Below are positions 1 to 5,103 of a DNA stretch of 5,258 nucleotides, piece by piece. Every line of letters begins with the position of its first letter. Position 1 is the stretch's first letter. The position numbers and the translations under genes were made by a program. The stretch spans positions 1 through 5,258 of the forward strand of contig JABEUO010000208.1 of the NCBI GenBank assembly GCA_013044415.1, read 5' to 3'. Source of the stretch: Acidimicrobiaceae bacterium. GTDB lineage: Bacteria; Actinomycetota; Acidimicrobiia; Acidimicrobiales; Acidimicrobiaceae. The notes below the pieces were generated by a model that made no database searches, was not told where the DNA came from, and worked only from the letters and a program-made list of their open reading frames with translations.

Positions 1-37
1 AGACGAGCTAGAAACAGACGAGCTAGAAACAGACGAG
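1..37 (+). repeat. 15-base tandem repeat at the end of the upstream gene
   Basis: AGACGAGCTAGAAAC occurs at 1-15 and again, identically, at 16-30. A third copy begins at 31-37 and then runs into the Shine-Dalgarno. The unit is a multiple of three and is read as the pentapeptide DELET, so copy-number change would alter tail length without a frameshift. The array may extend left beyond the window. Confidence 0.85.
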
Positions 38-46
38 GAGGAGTAA
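2..46 (+). CDS. 3' end of an upstream gene with an acidic repeat tail (possibly rpsR or a neighbouring ribosomal-block gene)
   Basis: Only the last 14 codons and the TAA stop (44-46) are in the window. They read DELETDELETDEEE, a strongly acidic tail made of two DELET units plus a third start. This is the only frame with a stop just before rplI. Known gene order in many bacteria puts rpsR (ribosomal protein bS18) here, but bS18 normally ends in a short basic or neutral tail, so a long acidic end would be unusual. bS6 and SSB proteins more often have acidic tails. The stop lies six bases before the rplI ATG, so the two genes are almost certainly in one operon and translationally coupled. Identity remains open because no domain sequence is visible. 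Confidence 0.55.
   Translation, partial: DELETDELETDEEE
36..43 (+). promoter_or_regulatory. Strong ribosome binding site for rplI inside the upstream gene's last codons
   Basis: AGGAGGAG ends nine bases before the ATG at 53. It matches the anti-Shine-Dalgarno core fully and fixes the rplI start. The same bases encode the final acidic residues of the upstream protein, so a ribosome finishing that gene sits on this site, which fits translational coupling. Confidence 0.85.
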
Positions 47-52
47 AGGACC

Positions 53-499
53 ATGAGAGTAGTTCTCCGCTCCGACATAACCGGCGTCGGCAAAAAGGGC
101 GACATCCTTAACATCGCCGATGGATACGGCAGAAATTATCTCCTGCCAAAGGGGTTGGCCATACCGGCGACCCCGGGAATTCAGGCTCAGGCCGATCAGA
201 TGAGGCGATCGAGGGATACCAAGGACCTCCGCGAACGCAAGGCTGCCGAAGAGATAGCCCAGGCGCTTGTCTCAAAAATCCTGACGATCAAGGCCCATGC
301 AGGCAAAGAAGGCAAGCTATACGGGTCCGTCACTTCGCACGATATCGCCGAAGCGGTAATTGAGCAGACCGGGATAGAACTCGACCGCAGGAAGATTGCG
401 ATCGACGATCCGATCCGCTCCCTAGGGACCCACGAAGTTCCGGTGAAGCTTCACCACGACGTCGAATTTCGAATTAACGTCGAGGTAGTCGCCGAATAA
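53..499 (+). CDS. rplI: Large-subunit ribosomal protein bL9
   Basis: The 148-residue protein has the usual length of bL9, which binds 23S rRNA at the base of the L1 stalk and helps maintain reading frame. The N-terminal rRNA-binding domain carries the family signature: GVGKKGDI near residues 11-18 followed by GYGRNYLLPKGLA at 24-36. A charged, helix-rich connector (about 41-75, rich in Arg, Lys, Glu and Ala) leads to the C-terminal domain (about 78-148), which includes the KLYGSVTSHDIAEAV stretch. The ATG at 53 is set by a strong Shine-Dalgarno. The gene follows its upstream neighbour by six bases and precedes dnaB on the same strand, a widely conserved order. No truncation or odd residue is seen. 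Confidence 0.98.
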   Translation: MRVVLRSDITGVGKKGDILNIADGYGRNYLLPKGLAIPATPGIQAQADQMRRSRDTKDLRERKAAEEIAQALVSKILTIKAHAGKEGKLYGSVTSHDIAEAVIEQTGIELDRRKIAIDDPIRSLGTHEVPVKLHHDVEFRINVEVVAE

Positions 500-553
500 C
501 CGAGTCTCTTGGTCTTTGATCTAAAAAGAGAGAGTCCTATTTAGTTGATGTTT

Positions 554-569
554 GTCGGCGCAGGCCGAC
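554..569 (+). other. Short hairpin in the rplI-dnaB leader
   Basis: GTCGGC (554-559) and GCCGAC (564-569) form a perfect six-pair stem with the four-base loop GCAG. It lies in the 500-640 leader, just upstream of a second, larger hairpin. The bases after it (TTCGATAGTAG) are not a U-tract, so it is not a standard intrinsic terminator. The rest of 500-583 holds only a weak TCTCTT (505-510)/AAGAGA (526-531) complement and no convincing promoter. Confidence 0.45.
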
Positions 570-583
570 TTCGATAGTAGTTT

Positions 584-620
584 ATGGAACGGGCCCCAAA
601 ACACTTGGGGTCTGTTTCAT
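584..620 (+). promoter_or_regulatory. Long leader hairpin upstream of dnaB
   Basis: ATGGAACGGGCCCCAA (584-599) can pair along its full length with TTGGGGTCTGTTTCAT (605-620) around the loop AACAC. That gives 16 consecutive pairs with no mismatch, 13 Watson-Crick and three G-U (587/617, 591/613, 593/611). All three wobbles have G on the left and T on the right of the + strand, so the stem is continuous only in the sense RNA of rplI-dnaB. The upstream candidate ATG (584-586) is the base of the stem. No U-tract follows, so a translational or RNA-stability role is more likely than termination. The structure is read directly from sequence; the function is inferred. Confidence 0.55.
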
Positions 621-630
621 CTATTGCTCT

Positions 631-636
631 GGGGAG
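631..636 (+). promoter_or_regulatory. Probable ribosome binding site deciding the dnaB start
   Basis: GGGGAG lies four bases before the ATG at 641. The spacing is short, but this is the only purine-rich anti-Shine-Dalgarno match near either candidate start. The ATG at 584 is preceded by TAGTAGTTT, with no such match, and is buried in a predicted hairpin. This favours initiation at 641. Confidence 0.5.
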
Positions 637-640
637 TTCG

Positions 641-2422
641 ATGGCAAGGGTGGATGGAGAGTCAGAAAGTCGGCGGCTGAGCACGATACTGACTCGGGCG
701 ATTCCTCACAGCGTTGAAGCAGAAGAGTCCCTAATTGGAGCGATGTTGCTGTCCCGGGATGCGGTCTCGGAGTCCCTAGAAGAGGTCAACGCCGACGACT
801 TCTACTCCGGATCACTGCAGAACGTCTTCAAAGCCATGGCCGCCCTGTTTCTTCGGGGGGACCCTATCGATCCGGTCACCGTGGCCGAAGAGATGAAAAA
901 GGCGGGGAGTTTAGACCTAGTTGGTGGTCTCGCTGGCCTCGTCGAGCTCCAGGCATCGACACCGTCAATTACCAACGCCACCCAATACGCCGAGATTGTC
1001 CGACAGTACTCATTACTGCGCAGACTGATCAAGGTTGCGGGGGAGATCGCCGAAATGGCGTACTCATTGCCTGAGGACATCTACGCGGTGATAGACGCCG
1101 CAGAATCGAAGATCTTTGAGTTAGCCGAGCGACCAGACGCAGACGGAATGGTCCCGATACGTGACTCGCTCTCACAGACCCTAGACCAGCTAGAGGCGCT
1201 ATATGAAAACGATAGGCCGATCAACGGGACTCCCACTGGCTTTGCCGATCTAGACGACATTATCTACGGGTTATACCCGTCAAACTTGCTAATAGTTGGG
1301 GCCAGACCGGGTATGGGCAAGACCTCCTTCGCCCTTAGCCTTGCGTCTAATGCAGCGAGAACGGCCAAGGAGCCCGTCTTGCTCTTTAGCCTCGAAATGA
1401 GCCACATCGAACTTACCCAGCGGCTGGTCTCCGCTGAATCGAGGGTGGATTCGTCGAGGATCCGGAGTGGAAAGCTTACCGATCCCGACTGGCAGAAAAT
1501 CTCACACGCCATCGGACGTCTCTCGGAGACAAAGATCTACATCGACGACAACCCAGACCTGACGATCCTTGACATACGGTCTCGGGCAAGGAGGCTCAAA
1601 GCAAGGGAGGGCCTCTCGTTAGTCGTCATAGACTACCTCCAGCTGATGTCTGGTAGGAGGGGTGCGGAATCTCGACAGGTCGAGGTATCCGAAATTTCCA
1701 GGGGTCTAAAGATACTCGCCCGCCAACTCGACGTTCCGGTAGTAGCCCTCTCGCAGCTTTCACGAAACTTAGAGGCTCGCCACGATCGAAGGCCACAGTT
1801 GGCGGACCTGAGGGAGTCAGGTTGCGTAACCGCCGATACTCTTGTCACGCTATCGGATAACAGAACTCTGACCATAGCCCAGATACTTCGAAGCGGGTGG
1901 AGATCTCTGAAGGTCCTCGCCTTCGACGGTCAGGCAATAGTCCCATGTGAGTTGACAAATGTCTTTGCAACCGGCATCAAAGAGACCTACACCGTCTCGA
2001 CCAAGAGGGGTTTTACCATCCGGGCAACCGCTAACCATCCCTTTTACACCTTGGGTGGATGGAGCAGGCTTGACCAGCTGGAAAAGGGGGTTGACCTGGC
2101 GGTACTCGTCGATGAAAAAATCACCTGGGACCAAGTAGCGGAGATCATTCCCTCAGGAAAAGAGGTCTGTTACGACCTAACGGTGAGCGACGCTCACTGC
2201 TTCTTTGGCAACTCAATTCTGGTACACAACTCTCTCGAGCAAGACGCTGACATCGTAATGTTCATCTACCGGGACGAAGTCTATGCACCTGATTCAGTTG
2301 ATCGCGGGACCGCCGAGGTGATTGTGGCAAAGCACAGAAATGGACCTACCGGGGTCGCTCGCCTGGCCTTCTTGAGCCACTGCACGCTTTTTACTTCACT
2401 TGCGAAAATTGACGGTCGCTAA
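641..2422 (+). CDS. dnaB: Replicative DNA helicase DnaB, intein-containing precursor
   Basis: DnaB is the hexameric ATP-driven helicase that unwinds DNA at the replication fork and recruits primase. From the ATG at 641 the precursor has 593 residues, and removing the 136-residue intein leaves 457, a normal DnaB length. The N-terminal domain begins at IPHSVEAEESLIGAMLL. The RecA-like domain shows Walker A GARPGMGKT (Lys 227), the SLEM glutamate (Glu 252), Walker B VVIDYLQLM (Asp 331), then DLRESG, the intein, SLEQDAD, and the KHRNGPTG segment that normally supplies the arginine finger. An in-frame ATG at 584 would add 19 residues; 641 is preferred because of GGGGAG just upstream and a hairpin covering 584-620. 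The C-terminus reads HCTLF where many DnaB proteins have an Arg-Phe pair, a small oddity. Essential gene, downstream of rplI as in many bacteria. Confidence 0.96.
   Translation: MARVDGESESRRLSTILTRAIPHSVEAEESLIGAMLLSRDAVSESLEEVNADDFYSGSLQNVFKAMAALFLRGDPIDPVTVAEEMKKAGSLDLVGGLAGLVELQASTPSITNATQYAEIVRQYSLLRRLIKVAGEIAEMAYSLPEDIYAVIDAAESKIFELAERPDADGMVPIRDSLSQTLDQLEALYENDRPINGTPTGFADLDDIIYGLYPSNLLIVGARPGMGKTSFALSLASNAARTAKEPVLLFSLEMSHIELTQRLVSAESRVDSSRIRSGKLTDPDWQKISHAIGRLSETKIYIDDNPDLTILDIRSRARRLKAREGLSLVVIDYLQLMSGRRGAESRQVEVSEISRGLKILARQLDVPVVALSQLSRNLEARHDRRPQLADLRESGCVTADTLVTLSDNRTLTIAQILRSGWRSLKVLAFDGQAIVPCELTNVFATGIKETYTVSTKRGFTIRATANHPFYTLGGWSRLDQLEKGVDLAVLVDEKITWDQVAEIIPSGKEVCYDLTVSDAHCFFGNSILVHNSLEQDADIVMFIYRDEVYAPDSVDRGTAEVIVAKHRNGPTGVARLAFLSHCTLFTSLAKIDGR
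1823..2230 (+). other. Self-splicing mini-intein within DnaB (no homing endonuclease)
   Basis: An in-frame insert of 136 codons interrupts the DnaB DLRESG/SLEQDAD junction. Splicing blocks are complete: block A starts at Cys1 (CVTADTLVTL); block B is GFTIRATANHPF with Thr69 and His72; block F includes YDLTV with Asp118 and His125; block G ends SILVHN with His135 and Asn136; the +1 extein residue is Ser. This supports a standard Cys1/Ser+1 mechanism joining ESG to SLEQ. The sequence resembles the Synechocystis and Rhodothermus DnaB inteins (shared IRATANH and TGIK segments), which sit at this same site, as does the larger M. tuberculosis DnaB intein. Where those have an endonuclease, only a few residues (about 96-101) remain here, so it cannot home by itself. 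Activity is inferred from intact motifs. Confidence 0.95.
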
Positions 2423-2470
2423 GGGTCTATAACTTGCCATAGGTAACGGGCTTTCGAAAAAAACGGCTAC

Positions 2471-3247
2471 TTAGCGGACTTGTAGTCGATAGAAGATCTG
2501 CGCATTCTTATAGAGGATCAACTCCGCGTCTTCCCCGAAGTTGTCAGCTATCAAATTGAGGTCATCGATCGAGAACTTCCGCTTCGCCCTGGTCGAGGGT
2601 AAGTCGGTACCGGCCATAAGTGCATTCTGATCGACCAAATGAATCTCCCTCATCGCCCCAAGGACGTCTAGATCGACTCGACCAAAACCGGTCGCCTTCA
2701 CTTTAGCACCTGCGTCCACCAGTTCCAAGACACTGTCAAGAGCATCCGTGGACATCCCTAAATGGTCAATAGACACCATCGGCAAGGTCTTGATCAGGGA
2801 TTTCAGCGATCGAAGTTCTTTTGGGTCTACATAGAGTTCGCTGTGCCACTTAAAGAGATCCCACACCTGATTTGCCATTTTCTCCAGCCGTGAGATCGAC
2901 TCGGTCCCGGTTCTAAATAGATTGAACCGAACCGCACGAACTCCTACTTCATTTAGAAATATCAGCTCCTCCTCGTCGGCATCAGGTGGGATTTGAGCGA
3001 CCCCTACGAAGTTGGGACCGAGCTTTTCAAGCGCATCCACGAGATAGCTCTGGTCGAATCCCTGAAACGAACCCGACACCACTACCCCGCCCAAAACTTC
3101 GATCGAAGCGGTACTTTTGAGATAATCCTCCACACTGAAGAAATCGGGTAGGTAACCTTGGTTCTGCACAAGTGGAAACCGAGGATCGATTATGTGCAGA
3201 TGAGCGTCGAATAACTTGACCTTAATCTCATTCCCAAGGATCTCCAC
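2471..3247 (-). CDS. Amidohydrolase_2-family hydrolase or lactonase (LigI-like TIM barrel)
   Basis: A 258-residue predicted cytosolic protein resembling the amidohydrolase-related family that includes 2-pyrone-4,6-dicarboxylate lactonase (LigI) and related hydrolases and decarboxylases. Visible family marks are DAHLHIIDPRFPL near the start (His16 and His18, the HxH on strand 1), VRFNLFRT (Arg107, Asn109), SIDHLG (His162), KATGFGRV (Arg190), and AGTDLPSTR (Asp215, the usual catalytic or metal aspartate), then NAQIFYRL, equivalent to the family's terminal NP(A)RLYGF-like segment. It is at the short end for the family. The start is GTG: an in-frame TGA lies 15 bases upstream and no ATG, GTG or TTG follows before HxH, so this start is forced if the gene is intact. 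No Shine-Dalgarno is apparent. It follows the acyl-CoA ligase by 69 bases on the same strand and may share its transcript. Substrate unknown. Confidence 0.85.
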   Translation of the reverse strand: MEILGNEIKVKLFDAHLHIIDPRFPLVQNQGYLPDFFSVEDYLKSTASIEVLGGVVVSGSFQGFDQSYLVDALEKLGPNFVGVAQIPPDADEEELIFLNEVGVRAVRFNLFRTGTESISRLEKMANQVWDLFKWHSELYVDPKELRSLKSLIKTLPMVSIDHLGMSTDALDSVLELVDAGAKVKATGFGRVDLDVLGAMREIHLVDQNALMAGTDLPSTRAKRKFSIDDLNLIADNFGEDAELILYKNAQIFYRLQVR

Positions 3248-3274
3248 AAGGTGACAGAGTAGTCAGTTTCGATC

Positions 3275-3312
3275 GAGTCAACGCCGCAAGTCTCGCGGCG
3301 TCAAGTTGACTC
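3275..3312 (-). promoter_or_regulatory. Bulged inverted repeat between the ligase and amidohydrolase genes
   Basis: On the + strand GAGTCAACGCCGC (3275-3287) faces GCGGCGT (3295-3301), then CAAGT, then TGACTC (3307-3312). This forms a 7-pair inner stem with a 7-base loop, a 5-base one-sided bulge and a 6-pair outer stem. In the direction of the flanking genes no T-tract follows, so it does not look like a full Rho-independent terminator. It starts four bases after the ligase stop and ends 27 bases before the amidohydrolase GTG. The right side also contains the palindrome GTCAAGTTGAC (3300-3310), so a protein-binding site is an alternative. A read-through attenuator or an mRNA-stability hairpin are plausible roles, all inferred. 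Confidence 0.6.
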
Positions 3313-3316
3313 CATT

Positions 3317-4921
3317 TCAGTTTTTGTAGTAGTCAGCAAACTGCTCCCTGAGAATATGCTTCTGCACCTTCCCCGTTGAGGTACGTGGCATTTCGTCCAC
3401 AAAGACCACCGCCTTGGGGGCCTTGAAGCCGGAGAGTCGCTCCTTTAGTATCGCAATTAGCTCATCCTCTGTAAGGTCCGCTCCAGGCCGTTTTGTCACA
3501 ACTGCAGTAATTGCCTCACCCCAATGTGCGTGGGGAAGGCCTATGACTACCACCTCCTGAACTCCATAAGCGGCGTCATAAATCGCCTTCTCAACCTCCA
3601 CTGAAGCAACATTCTCCCCACCGGTCTTTATAACATCCTTCTTACGGTCTTCAAACCACAGGAAACCATCGTGATCGAAGTGTCCGATGTCTCCTGAATG
3701 GAACCAACCAAAGGCAAAAACCTCCCTCGTGGCTTCCTCGTTACGTGCATAACCCTCGAGTGCATGGGGACTCCGATATACGATTTCACCACTCATGCCC
3801 CATGGCAGGATTCTGCCGTAATCGTCCATTATTTCGATCTGGGTGTTCACCGCAGCCTGTCCCACTGAGCCGGCGTATGCTAATTGAAATTCTGGCTTGA
3901 AGACCGTGGTCACAGGTGCCATTTCGGTCTGACCAAAAGCCAGGGCGAAACCACATCCGAATACTTCAATCGCCCTCTTGAGGTCGCCATCGGGCATCGG
4001 AGCCATAGCGTAAGCAGCGATTCGAAGTGTAGAAAAATCTCTCTCCTCTATGTCAGGCCGGTCCAGCAGTGCCCTGTACATCATGGGCAGGCAGAAAATA
4101 TGTGTCGCACCTTCCTTCTCGATCGTCTCTAAAAGAAGATCTGCATTAAAGCCCCTGAGAAGGATGATGGTTGCGCCGAGGATCACCAATGGAGTGACAA
4201 TTCCATTGAGTTGGGCGGTGTGAAAGAGCGGCATCAGTGCGACACTTCTATCGCTAGCTTTAAGGTCCATTTCCACATCAACCGTCATCGACTCGAGGTA
4301 GACCGAAAGATGGCTGGATGCGACGCACTTTGGAGCGGAAGTAGTTCCGCTGGTGTACAGATAGCTGACCGGATCGCGGTCGTCTACAAAGAACTCTGGT
4401 TCGAGCGAAGCCGACAGCGAGGAGAAGTCCTCAAGGCTGACCCAAGTTCGCGAGTCGGATCCTGGGTCGAAATGATCCACCAGGCCTTTCGTTACTACTA
4501 CAAGGGAGATCTGATCCGCCCCGTCAAGTGACTCTCGCAATGAAGGCACGAGATGCGACTCGACGACAACCGCTTTGGCTTGAGAATGCTTGAGCAGATA
4601 AGAGATTTCAGGTGACTTCCAACCAAGATTTACCGGTACGCAGATGACTCCAAGTTTTGCACATGCATAATACGTGATCAGAAATTCTGCACAGTTACCC
4701 GCCATGAGGGCTAAAGAGTCTCCCCTCGACAACCCGTACTCGCTTAGTGACCAGGCGAGTTGGTTTACTTCCGAATTTAACTCACGGTAGCTGTAGCGCC
4801 GACCTGCGTCTATGAGGGCAATTTTCTCAGGCATCCTAGAGGCAGATCTGGTTAGGGTATCACCTATATTCACCCGTCTCACCAGGTTACGAAATAGCTC
4901 GTATTGGTCGTCAGAATCCAT
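3317..4921 (-). CDS. AMP-forming acyl-CoA synthetase / fatty-acid-CoA ligase (ANL superfamily)
   Basis: The enzyme activates a carboxylic acid with ATP to an acyl-adenylate and transfers it to CoA. From the ATG at 4921 it has 534 residues, typical of FadD-like ligases. Motifs in order: phosphate loop YTSGTTSAPKCV (190-200), adenine-site FGQTEMAP (Glu333), SGD (Asp411), EDRKKDVIKTGGENV (Arg426, Lys432 at the hinge), and the C-terminal PRTSTGK with catalytic Lys518. The phosphate loop departs from the usual TGxPKGV at two glycines (Ser195, Cys199). An upstream in-frame ATG at 5005 would add 28 residues rich in Trp, Phe and Tyr that do not resemble the family and overlap a candidate promoter, so 4921 is preferred; GTG at 4924 is adjacent. 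No signal peptide or membrane segment is apparent. The neighbouring amidohydrolase suggests a catabolic route, but chain length and substrate class cannot be assigned. Confidence 0.93.
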   Translation of the reverse strand: MDSDDQYELFRNLVRRVNIGDTLTRSASRMPEKIALIDAGRRYSYRELNSEVNQLAWSLSEYGLSRGDSLALMAGNCAEFLITYYACAKLGVICVPVNLGWKSPEISYLLKHSQAKAVVVESHLVPSLRESLDGADQISLVVVTKGLVDHFDPGSDSRTWVSLEDFSSLSASLEPEFFVDDRDPVSYLYTSGTTSAPKCVASSHLSVYLESMTVDVEMDLKASDRSVALMPLFHTAQLNGIVTPLVILGATIILLRGFNADLLLETIEKEGATHIFCLPMMYRALLDRPDIEERDFSTLRIAAYAMAPMPDGDLKRAIEVFGCGFALAFGQTEMAPVTTVFKPEFQLAYAGSVGQAAVNTQIEIMDDYGRILPWGMSGEIVYRSPHALEGYARNEEATREVFAFGWFHSGDIGHFDHDGFLWFEDRKKDVIKTGGENVASVEVEKAIYDAAYGVQEVVVIGLPHAHWGEAITAVVTKRPGADLTEDELIAILKERLSGFKAPKAVVFVDEMPRTSTGKVQKHILREQFADYYKN

Positions 4922-4935
4922 CACTAACCCCCCAT

Positions 4936-4965
4936 ATTTTTCGCTCCGCCAGTACCAAATGTCAA
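4936..4965 (-). promoter_or_regulatory. Candidate sigma-70-type promoter for the ligase gene
   Basis: Read on the - strand, a perfect TTGACA (4960-4965) is followed after 18 bases by AAAAAT (4936-4941), a four-of-six match to the -10 consensus. Transcription would begin around 4929, leaving a leader of only about eight bases before the ATG at 4921, so translation would be near-leaderless. GGGGGG at 4928-4933 could be a poor ribosome site only if transcription starts further upstream. No other strong signal is seen in the 182-base gap. Confidence 0.35.
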
Positions 4966-5103
4966 ACCGGCTTGCGTAGATAAACCAAAAGCATCGACCT
5001 TGCAAGCAAATCTATCTCACGGCACGCTAAGTCGCCATCGCAATATACCTTTGGAGGGAACCGGGGCGAATCTGTTCCTCATGAACCAATCATTTACCAT
5101 GGT

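Noticed and set aside
500..583. S6:S18-type or other known ribosomal-protein leader motif before dnaB
   Set aside because: The hairpins here do not show the CCG-containing bulge typical of that motif, and the motif belongs upstream of rpsF rather than dnaB.
1850..2134. 94-codon open frame on the - strand opposite the intein, considered as a remnant endonuclease
   Set aside because: It has no LAGLIDADG or HNH character, and intein endonucleases are encoded in frame on the sense strand. It is a shadow frame.
2423..2470. Terminator in the convergent gap between dnaB and the amidohydrolase
   Set aside because: Only a weak five-pair stem with one wobble (TTGCC 2434-2438, GGTAA 2442-2446) and an A/T run near 2457-2463 are present; the run is not placed after a stable stem for either gene. 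Termination probably occurs here but no element can be supported.
4211..4531. 106-codon open frame on the + strand, antisense to the ligase
   Set aside because: It lies wholly within a well-supported ligase gene; the opposite-strand frame is an expected shadow and its translation shows no motif.
4922..5005. N-terminal 28-residue extension of the ligase from the ATG at 5005
   Set aside because: The segment is unusually rich in Trp, Phe and Tyr, does not resemble ANL-family N-termini, and covers the TTGACA promoter candidate; the ATG at 4921 starts normal family sequence.
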